Shown here: piece by piece, positions 38,956 through 51,960 of the stretch
Layout of the letters: each line of letters begins with the position of its first letter
Position numbering within the stretch: position 1 is the stretch's first letter
DNA from: Siniperca chuatsi
Lineage: Eukaryota; Chordata; Actinopteri; Centrarchiformes; Sinipercidae
Assembly (NCBI RefSeq): GCF_020085105.1
Contig: NC_058057.1
Coordinates: 23,881,082-23,945,081 of the forward strand
DNA length: 64,000 nucleotides
Reading direction: 5' to 3'
Program-made: the position numbers and the translations under genes
Notes under the pieces: model-generated
Databases searched by the model: none
The model's input: the letters and a program-made list of their open reading frames with translations, nothing else
Told to the model about the DNA's origin: nothing

Positions 38956-38993
38956 ATATAATTCAGTCCCTTTTATCAGGGACTGAATTATAT
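38956..38993. repeat. Perfect inverted repeat: 15-bp arms, 8-base loop
   Basis: ATATAATTCAGTCCC (38,956-38,970) is inverted exactly at 38,979-38,993 with TTTTATCA between. Such a structure folds as a stable hairpin in RNA or DNA. It is isolated, with no transposon ends recognised around it. Confidence 0.95.
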
Positions 38994-38999
38994 TTTCAA

Positions 39000-41900
39000 T
39001 TCACTAAATGCAGAAGAAAATCCATTTGTGGAGGGCTTTAAAATGCACTGAATTTATGGCATTGAAATAACAAACGATTTTTAGACTAATAAACTGTATC
39101 TTAAGATGAATATTTAAAGTTTAAATTTAGTATCTTTAAAGTTTTTAATATGAATTGCAAATTATGAATTGCAATTACCTCAAAAGAAAAGCTCCATTTA
39201 CATGCATTAAAATATTAATTTATTGTTCAGTAATGATTGTAAACTTTATTCTCCATATATGTTGAATTGTATTGTTGCCCAGAGGCAAATTTCCCATTTT
39301 GGCACATTCAGCTGACCAGCTTTGCACTGACTAAATGTTATGTTGTTACTGATGAACAGGATGGGGTTAAATGCACTTTGTTTTATATTCTCCTTTATAT
39401 CATGACCTGAAAAAAGAGGTTATTTAATCAAATTAAAGATTGTTGTTACCTTTTGTTAAGACATTATTAGATTATTTAGACAGCACATGGACACTGGAAA
39501 AAAAATATGTTTTATACAATAGGCTGCTTTTATATTGAAGTCTTTATTCTGTTTATGTGTAAAAACACGTTTTACTTTCCTGGACAATGGTTTGTCTTTT
39601 ATTTGAAAGTGAATAATAACAGCTGGAAGTCTTTATATGTAGTATTATTGTGTGTCATGTAATCCCCATGTGAGACAGGCCATTTGTACGGCATGACACA
39701 AAAATAACATTTGTTCATTAATTTACAAAACAGGGCTAAAACTTGCAATTCAATAGATTTATTGTTAAATACAGTTTCTCATATAATGAAAACACAAAAT
39801 AAGAATATACAAAATACTATAAATACTAACATCAATAGTAGGCTAATTACTATTAAGTGTTTTCAAAAAGAAATAGTCACAAACTATTTAAAAAACTATA
39901 TTATTGCAGGTTTGTTTGGCTCTTTTAATGCATTTGTGTTCATGGGGAAACCTCATCAAATCAGATGTGGATAAAACTAAAAGGCCACTGTTGAATATTT
40001 AATTTAAAACCCAAGAAATACAAATACATATTGGCATGAGTCAGACTGTTTTAGATGAATGGCAGTGACGTGGCCGCCCTCCCTCCTCCCTTCTTGATTG
40101 GTTTTTATACGTTATCTACTCAGGAGGAAAAATCCATTTCAGGTGCTCATGCAGCAGTACAGGGACAGATGGTGGCATATGTAATGATTACAGAATCCCC
40201 ACGTTAAAATACTTTAATTACTAAGTCAATAATGGCTGCAACAATTGCTGGACCTTTAGTGTAAAAACAACAGAAGGCGGAAGGCAAACTTTGGGCCAAT
40301 GTTTAACCAGAACTTTGCATTAGAGCGCAGTGGGACAGCCTCCATATGTGAGTCTCTCTCTCTCTCTAGTTCGCAGGTAAGACCTTCCTCATATGCAGAC
40401 TACCTGTTGCATCTGCTATGAGAAATAACATTATTTCCACTTTCATGGCAGTTACAACCCTTGTGCCCATGATATCAGGACAGCAAATAACAGCAGAAAA
40501 ATGCTATGAAAATAAAATTTTAATGAAAATGAGAGTAATGTATGACTTCCAGGTCTGAACAAAAATCAGTTTTTTTCCCTCTCCCAAGAGACCCAGTCCT
40601 CATGGATGTTACATTGGTTTAATTCTACCTACTGTTACGCACTATAATTATTTGTTAGTCTTTTTTGCAAATGAAATATTGGAAACTAAATAACATTTAA
40701 AGGAGACAAATCCATCGCGTGATGGAATATATATTACTGCTATTGTAATCCAGAATTAGCAAATGGAATGACAGAAAGTAGCATTTTACAATTGATTTTG
40801 AATTTTTATTTTAAATTGATCAATATTAAAATGTAAAGACGACATAAGGAAATAGAATCATTAATTGACAAATTGAATGAACTTTTCATGTTTTATTGTT
40901 TTTCTTTAAGTTTTTAATGGACCATTAAATGCTAATTTATGATGAATTAATCAAATCAAATTGCTTTTGAAATGTATTAAATTAATAATTGACTAAAATA
41001 AAAAAAGGTCTATAATTATTCAATTGGCACACTCCAGACTCCGTACAGGTGTGTTTACCATCGATTGCATCTCTTACAAGTAATTGATCTGCACTTCTTT
41101 CACATGTGTAATTGTTTTTTATTGATGAATGATTAATTACTTTTATACAGGAGATGGACAATGCAACACAATATAATAGCTATACAATAAACATATCTGT
41201 ATCAAGCTCATGATGCTCATTATGTTGAGGTGACGGGTTAAAGAGGGGTTGGTTCAATTATTAGAATTTTTGATGCTGCTTTAAAGGACTGAGTTATACT
41301 AGAGGGTGTTACATAAAGTACCTTATACCTTTATTATTTATACACTGTTAAACATGTTAAATATCATCCTAGGACCCCTTGACTTTGTTGCCATATTATT
41401 ACTGTAGTTTTCATGAACCTGAACATGCTGACTTCACTGTAATGACGTAATATGTCACCTAAATGCAACACTATGGCTTTTTTACGTGTTTGTAATAGTT
41501 TGATCACAGCTCTATGGCACAGGCTGCAACGACACAGGAAAGACTTGTTATATAATGCCAGCCTCATACTTTAACAGCCAGACCCATATTGACTACACGA
41601 ATACACCACAAGCCTTTTAAATTGGCATATGGTGAATTTATTAGTTAATCAATATTAACCCCATGTATCTGCAAAGTGATACACTTTAATAGTAACCCTA
41701 GACTGCATGTGTAATACCAGTGCTTTCCCAGTTTCCCTTAGGTGTCACCACACCTGTCAAAAAGACCTGTTGTGTAATGTGTGAGGTTTTGGGCCACTTT
41801 TGTTGTCTATTTTGTATTTATTGTTGTCTCTCTTGGAGGAAGGGAGACTTTAATCTCTATGAGACTTTTACCTGATTAAATATAGGATAAGAATATATAG

Positions 41901-42630
41901 TAAAGGCAAAAAAGTAAAGAAATTCAGGTAGTTTAACTTGTCACCTCTGCTGCACTGACATGCAAAAGGTAAGAGGTCACAGCGAACCGCTCTCTAGTTT
42001 CTTATGTGTCTTTTCCAGGGGAGAAGCATTAGAGAGTAGTTCTCCAAATGTCCATCAGAGGGCAGCAAACTCACATATTAAACTTTTTTAGGGGCACCAC
42101 TGCTGAAGCGTCTGTGTGTCTGTGCCTTTAAGAAAAGTCTCTGAAAATGTCTTTCAGTGCAGCAAAGCCAAGGTCTCCAGTTACAAAATTAACTGAAATC
42201 TTGTGTCAGAAAAAACTATTTACTGCTTTATTGATTTTCTCTGCATCTGGTTTACTGAGGTTTACACTGCAGAGGCTTCCTGCGAGGAGACGACACTTAC
42301 TTACTAATTACATCAAAAACCAAATGCTGTGCTATCTGCCTCATCAACTATTTCTGTATATAAGAATAATGCTACAATATCATTTTACAAATGTGTTTTC
42401 TTAATAAAATTATTAGGTTATTAGGTTCAATATAAGGACATTAGGACAATATAAAAATACTTATATAAAGACACATTTAAGTTTAACTTCATTTGGAAAT
42501 AACTTAATAAATCAATTCCTTCCATCCTTTCATTTACTATTTACATACATTATTAAAGTAAAGTATGCCTCAATGGAATTGGATTTTATAAGATGATGAT
42601 ATGGTTTAAGCTGTACATTAAGTAGTAACT
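39000..42630. other. AT-rich non-coding stretch downstream of rfx6
   Basis: No exon, RNA gene or clear transposon was recognised. The segment 40,050-40,170 is more GC-rich than its surroundings and has TGACGTGG, a CCAAT-type GATTGG and a TTTTATA motif; it might be a regulatory element. A TC run lies near 40,352-40,366. Open frames are short and without motifs. Confidence 0.5.
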
Positions 42631-42731
42631 ATAGCTGTCAGATAATTGTAGTGAAGTAAAAGAACTGTGCATAAGTACCTCAAAATTGTACTTATGTGTA
42701 GTACTTTTAATTAGTTCACATTCCACCACTT
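42631..42731 (+). repeat. hAT-like dispersed repeat, copy E (right-end fragment)
   Basis: The right terminus ends CATTCCACCACTTG and is preceded by AAGTACCTCAAAATTGTACT, as at the end of copy B. Only about 100 bases are recognisable. Confidence 0.65.
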
Positions 42732-43473
42732 GCTCCTTACGTCCACTCAGCTTAAATAGGACCAACAAATCACAAATAAATGTCTCCTTTCTTACCTCAA
42801 TCATCTAATTATCTCTTTCTGTATGCTGCTGTCATTTCAGTTGCTGCTGTTCTGTTCATTGCAACCAATATTTAGGCTCCATATTCACTGCGGAGATATT
42901 TCTACAAAACCAGGGATGTTCCATTATTTTGGGCTCTTTCATTAAGCTGCTTTCTCCACAATCAGGCAGAAGCGTCAACTGGAATTTTAAGCCAAAGATC
43001 AATGTTTTATTCAATAAAGCTTTTTGAATTCTTAAAGTGAGTGTCCCCTTGTTGAACTACAGTTTGCAGCAATTTGGCTAAATGAAATAATCTTCCAGAA
43101 CTGAGCATTGATTGAGGATTGTTCAACAAACTGCAACTCATATTTTGATCAAGTGCAGCACTTCTTGTAATTGTTTTATAATAGGTCAGTACCAGAAAGC
43201 ATGAATGAATGGTGATTGAGAGGCACTTAGAAAATGGTACTTATATTAACCATTTTATTTAATAAAGTGCTCAGTTATTAAATCATGAACCGGGTGAACC
43301 TCCACTGAAATCCATGTTTGATATCACAACAGAGCGAGTGTTTCTGGATTTTCTTTAGAAACTCTGCCTAAAACACTGGGTGATATACAAATACCTCCTG
43401 TACTTTTTACCATTAAGGTTTTCAGATTAATATCAGCAGAGGTTAAATCTCAGCTTTTAAGCAGATGAGAAGC
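42732..43473. other. Non-coding stretch
   Basis: No recognised feature. It lies between two hAT-like repeat fragments of opposite orientation. Confidence 0.5.
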
Positions 43474-43700
43474 CAGTGGTGGAATTTAACTAGGTACATT
43501 TACTGAGGTACTGTACTTTAGTACAATTTTGAGGTACTTGTACTTTACTTGAGTATTTCCATTTTATGCTACTTTATACTTCTACTGCACTACATTTTGG
43601 AAGCCAGTATTGTTCTTTTTACTCCACTACATTTATTTGACAACATCAGTCAGTAGTTACTTTACAGATTCAGATTATTAATACAAATATCAAAAACAAA
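43474..43700 (-). repeat. hAT-like dispersed repeat, copy D (end fragment)
   Basis: Begins CAGTGGTGGAATTTAACTAG, then GAGGTACTTGTACTTTACTT and CCACTACATTTATTTGACAA. It is the inverse of the right end of copy B and parallels copy C. Confidence 0.8.
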
Positions 43701-43929
43701 TCAGAAAATGGAGATTTCATGAACATTTCATGAATATTTCATTAACATTACAAGCTAAAGTTGAGTCAGTGCTGCTACAAGTATTTAAAAGTAGGTAACA
43801 CTGGGAGGCAAGCGAACAGACAGCATCATATTCACTGATATTTTTCAGAAGAATATGGAAAAAATAGAGGAATGACTAAACGGAGGAGGCCGCTGTTTGT
43901 TTCTTGTGTGAAACCAAAAGTCAATGTTG

Positions 43930-44210
43930 ACTTCTTTTTAACTTAAGTTAAGTTACGTAACTTAACTAACTTAAGTTAACACACACACATACACACACAC
44001 AGCTGAGGAGTATGTGTGTTACGTAACTTAAATTACATAACTAATATATTTATTTTAACCCAAACCATGATCTTTTCCTAAACCTAACCAAGTAGTTTTG
44101 GTGCCTAAACCTCACCAAACTGCCACTGTTTCACAACGTTAACCACCAGAGTTATTTTGAAAGTCTAACCGGACGTTGCATATTTATTATTGCTAACTTG
44201 GCCGCGAAGC
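43930..44210. repeat. Dispersed repeat with near-palindromic AACTTAAG block
   Basis: A block at 43,938-43,981 built from AACTTAAGTTAAGTTACG and its inverse is followed by a CA run and GTGTGTTACGTAACTTAA. After that comes a segment rich in CCTAAACCTAACCAAG, a motif I recognise from dispersed fish repeats. Class unknown. Confidence 0.55.
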
Positions 44211-45346
44211 CCTGCACATGGAAAACTGATGCTAGAGGGGAATGTATAGCGTCGTAGTTGCATAGGGCCACTGACCAAGCTGCCATATTTGACGAGTTGG
44301 GAGGGAGATCGTGTTGGTCCTGCTGCCCCAAATAGTCACTAGAGCACTAAATGTGGATTAATCTGCCACTGAAAATAGTTCCTAACAAAAGCACTATTTC
44401 GTCCTGTTTGAGTATCATTTGATAAAAACTACAGTGACAACTGTTTTAGGAAATTACTGAGCCTTTTTAAAAAATAAAATTATATATTTGTGAGCTGTTT
44501 GAGATTCAGTAGGAACCAATGGGCTTGGAGTTGAGACAGACAGAGTAGGGGGGTCAGAAAGTAATGCGAGAGAGACTAACTCATTGTTGGTTTTGGTCTT
44601 TTCATTAGATTTGTTGACAATGAGAAAAATATAGAACAAAATCAGTTTTATCCTCTCATCCATTTTAACACAGTTGATTTTAGAAACTGTCTCCCAGTGA
44701 TTTACTATGTCCAAAAGAGAGGACCATAGTCTTCTTACAATCCTGGGCTGGACACACACACTTTTCAGCTTTCTCTGCGTGTGTGTGTGTGTTAACCCCA
44801 CACTGGCCAGTGCTGCAGGTATTTCTCTCCCTGGTGGTGAATATCTGGGACTATTCAAACACTTTATACACAACACAAGCAGCAGGAGCATCAAGGAGAC
44901 TGTGGATGTGTGTGCGTCCACAGTATGTGTGTGTGTGTGTTCACATTTGGGATTGTTCTTGTGTGCATGAGTGTGTTTACATGCGTTTTCAGGGCCACAT
45001 CTGCTATGGTTTTTTCCTTTGTCTTGGTCTAAATTTTATCCATTGAATTGTTTTTTAGTGTCTTCTTTCTGTCAAAAAAAAAGAGAAAAACTTTTTACTC
45101 TTATGCAACAAGCTTGTGTTCTGCTTGTACTTTGGTAATTGTTCAAAACAAAAAAACCTTTAAAAAAAGTACAGTCATGTGTTGCCACATTTGAAAGGAA
45201 TCTGTGCAAACAGTGTTACAAACAGATAATGTTTGCATGTGGGATTAAAACCAGTCCAATTTGTTTACTTCAGTATATGACGTCAAATTTAAACGTAAAG
45301 TTAAACCGGCTATAATTGATATTTTTATAATAACAATATATCAAGT
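44211..45346. other. Non-coding stretch with GT runs
   Basis: Short GT microsatellites lie at about 44,777-44,792 and 44,924-44,941. Frames of up to 155 codons on the minus strand across 44,454-44,921 read through repeats and have no motif. Confidence 0.5.
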
Positions 45347-45560
45347 GATCGCTTGTAGTGGTGAGCCAACAGAGAATTATTACCTGAATCTGCAGCTCCC
45401 TTTGGCTTTACCAAGCTTTATTTTAAGTTTCAGCTCAGTATTTAGCTGTCCGGCTCGCAACGTTACTGTTTTAGTTCACTCTCACCGCTCTCACAGCATC
45501 GTTTTCGGCCGCAGCAGGCAGCTATTTTTGGCAAAAAAAAAAAGCTCTAAAAACCCACTG
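45347..45560. repeat. Dispersed repeat R3, copy 1
   Basis: Blocks AGAGAATTATTACCTGAATC, TGCAGCTCCCTTTGGCTTTA and TTTAGCTGTCCGGCTCGCAA recur in the same order at 55,196-55,320. The repeat probably extends to about 45,900, but only this part has a second copy in the window. Confidence 0.7.
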
Positions 45561-45899
45561 TACACTACCTGCCCAGCAACAAACAGCAGACAGACAAAGT
45601 TAGGGAGTAGCTGATGAACATAGTGGAGCATTTAGCAGTTGAAGAGCCAGATATTTCTCTCAGGAATTGTTGGAAACCAAAAACAGCTAAAAGAGAATGA
45701 ATATTGGATTTACACGCACCAAGTGAACACAAACACGACTCCAAATAAATTGTAATGTTGCTCCGTAACTCCTGGATGTGTAAATAAGCAACTGTTTGCC
45801 AAAAAGTTCACCAATCAACTTAAAAGACGATTATATCTCAGTCTTGTTTCTGCTGCCCTGTAATGGCCAAAGAAAATCAGTTACTGCAGGTTCAAAGGA

Positions 45900-47217
45900 T
45901 AAAGATGGTGTTATTCTTTATGTGAAAAGACCAAAACTATCAGTGGAAATGGTTCATGGTAATGAAGGAACATGTCACAAGTCACAACAGTGTGACTCAT
46001 TGATGTGACAACAATGGAGCTCTATGGCACAGAGAAATAAAATGTATCATGCTCTGGCTACACAGACAATACTTCTAGGATCGATATATTGTTGGTTTTG
46101 GTTTTTTCAAGGGTTTTTGTTGACAATAAAATAAATATTGCCAGACTTTAAATGAAAATAAATTATAAAATTGAACCTTCAGGTCGATGACTTCACAGAA
46201 TAGTGCTTTTGTATTGTCCAGATTTTAATTTCTAAAAAAGAAAGGCATCATTTCATGGCTTATTTTCATGAAGTGCCATGTTTGTTTTTGAAACATTTTT
46301 CTCATAGTTTGAGTTAAAGAAATTAACGCTTGTTTCTGTGTGTGAGAGAGAGGGATGGTATACTTGAGTGTAAGTGTAAACTCAGATACAGTTTTTCATT
46401 TCACATACACACAGAAATACATTCTTACAGTATAAAAGAAACACACTATTCACCACACTCAAGCCTTCCCTCATAGAAAGAACATAGAAAAGACTCCATA
46501 AAAGACTTTAGTGGTTTCTGCTCTTGTAAGACTCTTCCCTGACTTGGCTCACCTTGGCAAGACCAACAGACATTAATAAGACTCCTAATTACGTCCTTAG
46601 CAGCACCTCAATTGCTGCTTTAACACATCAAAGTTGAATTTAATTTCCGAATTTAAATTGTGTGAGGTCTCTGCTCTTCAGTGGCCATCTCTGATTTCTC
46701 AGTTGTTTTGCCTTTTTGCGGCCTTGTAATTAATTTTTTACAACCTTCTTTCACATTCTCAAGTGTGTATTTAGTTTATGAATGTTTTGTTTAAGACATA
46801 AAGCATAACTGCTGTTGATAAAACTGTGAGTATGATTAATCAATAAGACATAATACGGAATTGAAGAGAAGTGTTATATTTTGCATGTATAAGTGGTCTT
46901 GTAAACTTGAACTTAAACAATGCAGATACACAGCATTGAAAAGCAGAGGGAATACAATAATGCACTGGTTTGCCCTCCATAATCCATACTTTAATGCAGT
47001 TTCTAATGTGAATAGATGTCTTATTGCTTCATTCTCTCACATGGCACAAAACAGAAAGGACATGAATACAACCTCGGGGTAAACAAGCCTGTGAGAAACA
47101 GTGAGAAAGAAAAGTTACAGAAAGAGAGAAAAGGAACTATTCTTTGGTCACAATGTGCCATTTACTCCCTGTGTATTCAGCCCTTAAAACATCCAAGGTA
47201 AAAGCTCCGGCTATTCT
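45900..47217. other. Non-coding stretch, no recognised feature
   Basis: AT-rich sequence without motif-bearing frames, tRNA or clear repeats. Confidence 0.5.
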
Positions 47218-47225
47218 TTGTGGAC

Positions 47226-48107
47226 TAGTGCTGTGTCATTCACGACCGTTTTGTTCAAAAGAACAAATCTTTTGTGTAAACGAACTGAACTGAATCACTT
47301 CCTGACACGATCCGTTCACTCAGTCAGTTCAGTTGAGCAAATGTGCGGGGATACACTCACAAATCATTCGTTGGCAGGAGGAATGGGGTGTGTTCAAGAC
47401 AACAAATAAATACACAGCTGATTCAGGTTGCTAACATTTAGCTGCAATGATTCAACAACCTTGCTCTTGGACTGCAATCCAGATATATGACATTATCTAG
47501 ACTGATATTATATGCAGAGGCTAATAGTAAACGTTACTGCGCATAGTACCGCGTACTGTTTTGAAAAGAGGACAGTTATAAGCATATATAGTATATAACA
47601 TATATATAATTTTAGATTTATCCCGTACCTTCAGTGTTTGTTTATAGAGCGGTTGCATTGTTGTGTTGCTTGCCTGAGACCACGTTGTGACACAATATGA
47701 GAGATGGGATAGTATCATAGAGTGATAGACTAAAGCCTGCCACTCTCCTTCTCTTGTCTTGAAGTCTCGAAGTAGCACCAAATATTTTATTTAATAATTA
47801 CGTGTTGTGAAAATATATGTGATGTACATAATAGGTTAGGACTTTGTTATAGCAGCTTTCAGTTTGCAAACGGTATCTTTAAATTCTCACCTCATTGACT
47901 CATCTTTCACCAAGCAACGTTCTCAGTTCATTATTTAGTGAGCTGAACTGAACGTTCGGCCGTCTTTCAGTTCAGTGAGTGGGACTACCAGTCAGTGCTC
48001 CGGTCAAGCATTGAACAATTCTGCGAACAAATCTTTTGAACAAATCTTTTTAATGAACTGATTCTAATGATTCAGTAAACTAAAAAGAACTGCCCTGCCC
48101 ATTACTA
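47226..48107. mobile_element. Non-autonomous hAT-type element with perfect 8-bp target duplication
   Basis: The element runs from TAGTGCTGTG at the left to CCCATTACTA at the right. The 8-bp sequence TTGTGGAC is duplicated exactly at 47,218-47,225 and 48,108-48,115. The terminal TAGTRNTG-like inverted repeats and 8-bp duplication are the hAT signature. Subterminal regions are rich in AACAAATCTTTT and GAACTGAA motifs in both orientations, likely transposase-binding sites. There is no transposase frame, but the interior holds a LINE reverse-transcriptase fragment. Confidence 0.85.
47530..47778 (-). pseudogene. LINE reverse-transcriptase C-terminal fragment inside the hAT element
   Basis: The minus-strand frame reads ALVYHSMILSHLSYCVTTWS followed by QASNTTMQPLYKQTLKV, which matches the block after the RT core of fish non-LTR retrotransposons (a Y-x-S-x-I-L-x-H-L-x-Y-C pattern). 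About 60 residues are recognisable, and neither side continues the protein. It is a fossil piece, not a gene. Confidence 0.65.
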
Positions 48108-48115
48108 TTGTGGAC

Positions 48116-49295
48116 TTAATATGGCGTGTAATTAGTCTCAAAACCTGTGCACATAAAAACCAGGCATGTGCACGTGATACGAGCGCACAGAACAGTATTT
48201 GCGAGCTGATAAGCATCCTCGCAAGGGAGCATTGCAGTCATAGCAATTGGTGAACTACATGGATCATATATCTCACTGCTGTCGACACAAATAGCCTACG
48301 TCACATTTGGTTATTCACGATGTACTTGTGTAAATGGCATTGTAGAGGTGGATGTTCCTCACTTTACCTCTTTTTTTCTCCAACATCTTCTTCTTGATAA
48401 ATCTGCCGCTTAAAAAGGGTCAGAGACAGGCCGGAGACTGTGGGTGTTGAAAGTGGCCAATCAAAGAAGGGGAGACATCAGCCACTGTCTATTCCACCCC
48501 CGCCTCCAAAGTCTCAAAAGTCAAGTGTGTTGAGCAGTTGCGAGGGTCGAGCTCGCACTCATCACAGCCCTGTGCTCGCGGGACAAAGTCAGCCTTGTAT
48601 CATTACTGAATAGAAGACTTCTGCTGTGCGCTGCCAATTTTCCCACCTCTCATTTGTTGTCATAGAGAGCAGCGATCACAGCAGGCATAATGTGCGCAGT
48701 GGAGCTGGCTTTGCTAGATGTGTGTTACTGAGAGTCTTCACTCTCAACAATCTCCACTGCCATCAGAAACATGTAGCAGAAATCACAAGCAGCCTAAATA
48801 CAGTTATTGGGGTCTCCATGTGATATCTGATGATGTGTAGTTACATTTTTGGGGAGGTGCACATCAGCTATGGTGTAGCCTTCAGCGTAGCTATGGTCTC
48901 ATCAATTCATTTATCATTTAGAAATATTTGCTACATAGTAATTTGATCTGTGTGTATGTGTGAAGCACAATCGCTCTCCAGTCTACACTGACTGCAGATT
49001 ACAATTGTCCACCCCTGACCATCCAGAGCCTTGAAAAAAGCCTGCGCTGCCCTCCAAGGATGCCCTTGTGTGCCCTTGTCTTTTTCTCTCTCTTTCTTTC
49101 TTCTTGTCTGCGTCCTCCTTCTCCTCAGGTGACTCCACATCAGGTATACTTGTAGTGACAAATCACTGCTGGGGACTAGATGAGCTCTAATTGAACACAG
49201 GTTTGAACAATTGAGCTGCCTCTGATCCCAATTAACTTAAAACTTAAAATAAAAAAGAATCACAGAAAACACACAAAGACAACATATAATACATA
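48116..49295. other. Non-coding stretch, mostly unique
   Basis: No recognised gene. The part at 48,410-48,800 is GC-richer than average and has frames of about 65 codons without motifs. No promoter or exon can be supported. Confidence 0.45.
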
Positions 49296-49712
49296 CACTT
49301 CTTCTTTTCCTTTCGGCTGTTCCCTTTCAGGGGTCGCCACAGCGAATCATGTGCCTCCATCTAACCCTGTCCTCTGCATCCTCTTCACTCACACCAATTA
49401 ACTTCATGTCCTCTCTCACTAAATCCATAAATCTCCTCTTTGGTCTTCCTCTAGACCTCCTGCCTGGCAGCTCCAACCTCAGCATCCTTCTACCAATGTA
49501 TTCAGTCTCTCCGCTGAACATGTCCAAACCACCTCGATCTGGCCTCTCTGACTACATCTAACATGAGCTGTCCCTCTGATGTACTCATTCCTGATCCCGT
49601 CCGTCCTCGTCACTCCCAAAGAGAACCTCAACATCTTAAGCTCTGCTACCTCCAGCTCTGCCTCTTGTCTTTCCTTCAGTGCCACTGTCTCTAAGCTGTA
49701 CAACATCGCTGC
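49296..49712 (-). mobile_element. 5'-truncated RTE-type LINE, 3' end only
   Basis: On the minus strand a reverse-transcriptase tail reads LETVALKERQEAELEVAELK, then LRFSLGVTRTDGIRNEYIRG. After a frameshift it continues with RLELPGRRSRGRPKRRFMDL and EEDAEDRVRWRHMIRCGDP. The RSRGRPKRRF and RVRWR blocks are the classic C-terminal end of RTE-clade ORFs in vertebrates. The 3' tail CTGTGGCGACCCCTGAAAGG, ending in an AAGAAGAAG run, also fits. At least one frameshift is present and everything upstream is missing. Confidence 0.88.
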
Positions 49713-51700
49713 TGATACTCTTTTATCACAATATTATACATACACAATTCATACAATAAAAACCAAAAAGGAAGAAAAACACTAAATAAATCTAATTAAA
49801 ACCTAGATGCAAATCAAATAAAATCAAATAAATACATACAATTCAAATGTTAATTGAGCTTACTTTCTCTCTGCAGTACATGTAGTATTGTATAGTATAT
49901 TTTTATTCACAGTAGCACTTCACCAGTCAGTAAGGTACTGAGTGAGTGGAATTACATATCTGACAAATCAAAATATGAACCATTCATGTTCTGTACATGA
50001 CAACCTTGATGTAGCGACAATGTGTATATGAAGCATTTCACACTCCTAACCTTCTAACGTGGGTTTTACCTCTTTCATTTTCAAATGCAAACAGAAACTT
50101 TCAAGTTCAGGCATTCTTTTCACTTTTTTTCTCAATGTTTTCCACCTCCTCCAAAGTAAAGACTCCTTTCTCTCCTCCATTAAGAAGAAGTCTTTCCTTT
50201 AATGAGCTTTAATAAGCTGATGCCATTCAGGCAGCTGGAGTCAGAGTGCTTTGGCCTCTCCTTGAATGGGAGGAGAGACGGTAGGATGAGCGAGGCATTT
50301 AACTTTACACACACACACAGCTCCAATCTGCTTTCTTTATTACCTTGGTGTGTGATAGTGTTTGTACTCTTTGACAGCGAAACTGACAGAAACTTGAATT
50401 CATTACAGTGATACACAATGAGTTACAATATATTATTGCAAGTAACCATAGGAACAGGCCTTGTACTGAGTTAACTCTTCAATCCTGTCTCTGAGACATC
50501 ATCATATACTGTGCTACTACGCTCAGTGGCATTGTTTATCAAAACGATGGCAGTGCTTTGGTTTTTTTTAACTGCCCAGAAGTTTAAAAGAAGTCCAACA
50601 TATGGTTCAGGAAAGATTGTAGAAACTGAAACTGCAGAGCCAACAGTCAACCGTTTCCTCATGGATAATTTTGGGGTCTTTTTTGTTCCTCACCTAACAG
50701 GTAGGTTGACCAGGCCAGGGTCTGAAAAATTCACTGTATTTCTTTTAAGATGATCCACAACAGAAGCTACAAGTAAGTAAAGGATTGATGTGACACTTAT
50801 ACTTACTATACAGCGTTATGATCATATGAATGCAAGAATGAAAAATAAAAGAGAATTCACTTAAGTGAATATTCAGTCCAAGGGCACAGAGTGTCCTGTT
50901 GTCTGCTGGGCTTTCACATGAATGGCAGACAATTATTTTTGTTAAACCTTGTCCTTTGAACCTTGAGCAAATTGTTTTCCATTTCTTAATGCCACTTAAT
51001 GCATCAGAAATACATTTCAGCCTGCCCTGCTAATGGACATTGAACCGGCAGACTTGTGATAAGAAAATCATACAAATACAAGTTTTTCAAAACCTAAACC
51101 CCATAGAAAGGATTCCCTTTTACACAACTCACTCACCAAGGGGAAAAAGTATGATTTTTTTAAAATTTGTCCTTGAGCAAACAACAGCCATGTTTTCCTT
51201 CCGTCTCTGAGGAGAGGAGAGGGCACTTGTTGCCAGCCACTTATAAGGAAGAAGCCTCTTCTTTGAGTTGCAGTAAAGAAACATCTGAAAACCACCAGCT
51301 TGCCCACAACTGAGGACTTATAAATTCACATTGCTTATTAAAAAGAAAATCAAGCTGATAAATCAAATATATTCCAGTCAGTGCTCTGAAGAGTGTTATT
51401 TGTTAAATTACTTTTTGGTTCATTAGTTATTTGTCAAACATTCCTAAAGAAAAATTCCAGTATATTTACATGTATTATGAAGCATACAGTACATGAAGTC
51501 CATCTATATTGCTATGCAAATATATTTTTGAATGCATTATATTTTTAATACATGCACTTATTAGTATAAGTATTCTAGACTACAAAAACCAGGATTCAGC
51601 CTTTTCTGAAGAAGCTAAAGTTTCCTTAATCTCCATAATTACACACCTTTTTCCAAATTGCCCTTCTTGGCTAAGGTCCTTCAATGAATGTCATTTATGA
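49713..51700. other. Non-coding stretch, no recognised feature
   Basis: AT-rich with a small CA run near 50,308. Frames of up to 80 codons lack motifs and occur on both strands at once, as expected by chance. Confidence 0.5.
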
Positions 51701-51960
51701 ATTTTGGAGAAAAATTCAAGGCTCACCACAGTACTTCACTCAAACTGACTAACGACCTCCTGATTGCTGCAAACAGATGAGACAACTTGATCTTAATTTA
51801 TTAAGGAGCGTGAAACCTTCATGACCACTGCATTTTTTATTAATCAGCTGGAGATTTACATTGGGCTGATTGATACTGCTCTTAATTAAATCATAGTTTT
51901 CTGATTGAAAATGACAATGTTTGGGCAACAAAAATTATTTTGGCGTTCCCCAAGGAACAG
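51700..51960. promoter_or_regulatory. Candidate conserved non-coding element with clustered TAATTA/ATTA sites
   Basis: Unique-looking sequence with repeated homeodomain-type cores (TTAATTTATTAA, TTTTTATTAATCAGC, CTCTTAATTAAATC) and no repeat signature. The assignment as an enhancer is inference from composition and position about 15 kb downstream of rfx6. Confidence 0.25.

Noticed and set aside
44454..44921. 155-codon minus-strand frame
   Set aside because: It has no motif or splice context, overlaps GT runs, and sits opposite other chance frames.
50511..50753. 80-codon plus-strand frame beginning MLLRSVALFIKTMAVLW
   Set aside because: The hydrophobic start hints at a signal peptide, but the opposite strand is also open, there is no homologous motif, and no promoter or exon context.
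51068..51307. 79-codon minus-strand frame with a Met start
   Set aside because: No family resemblance and no splice signals; length is within chance for this window.
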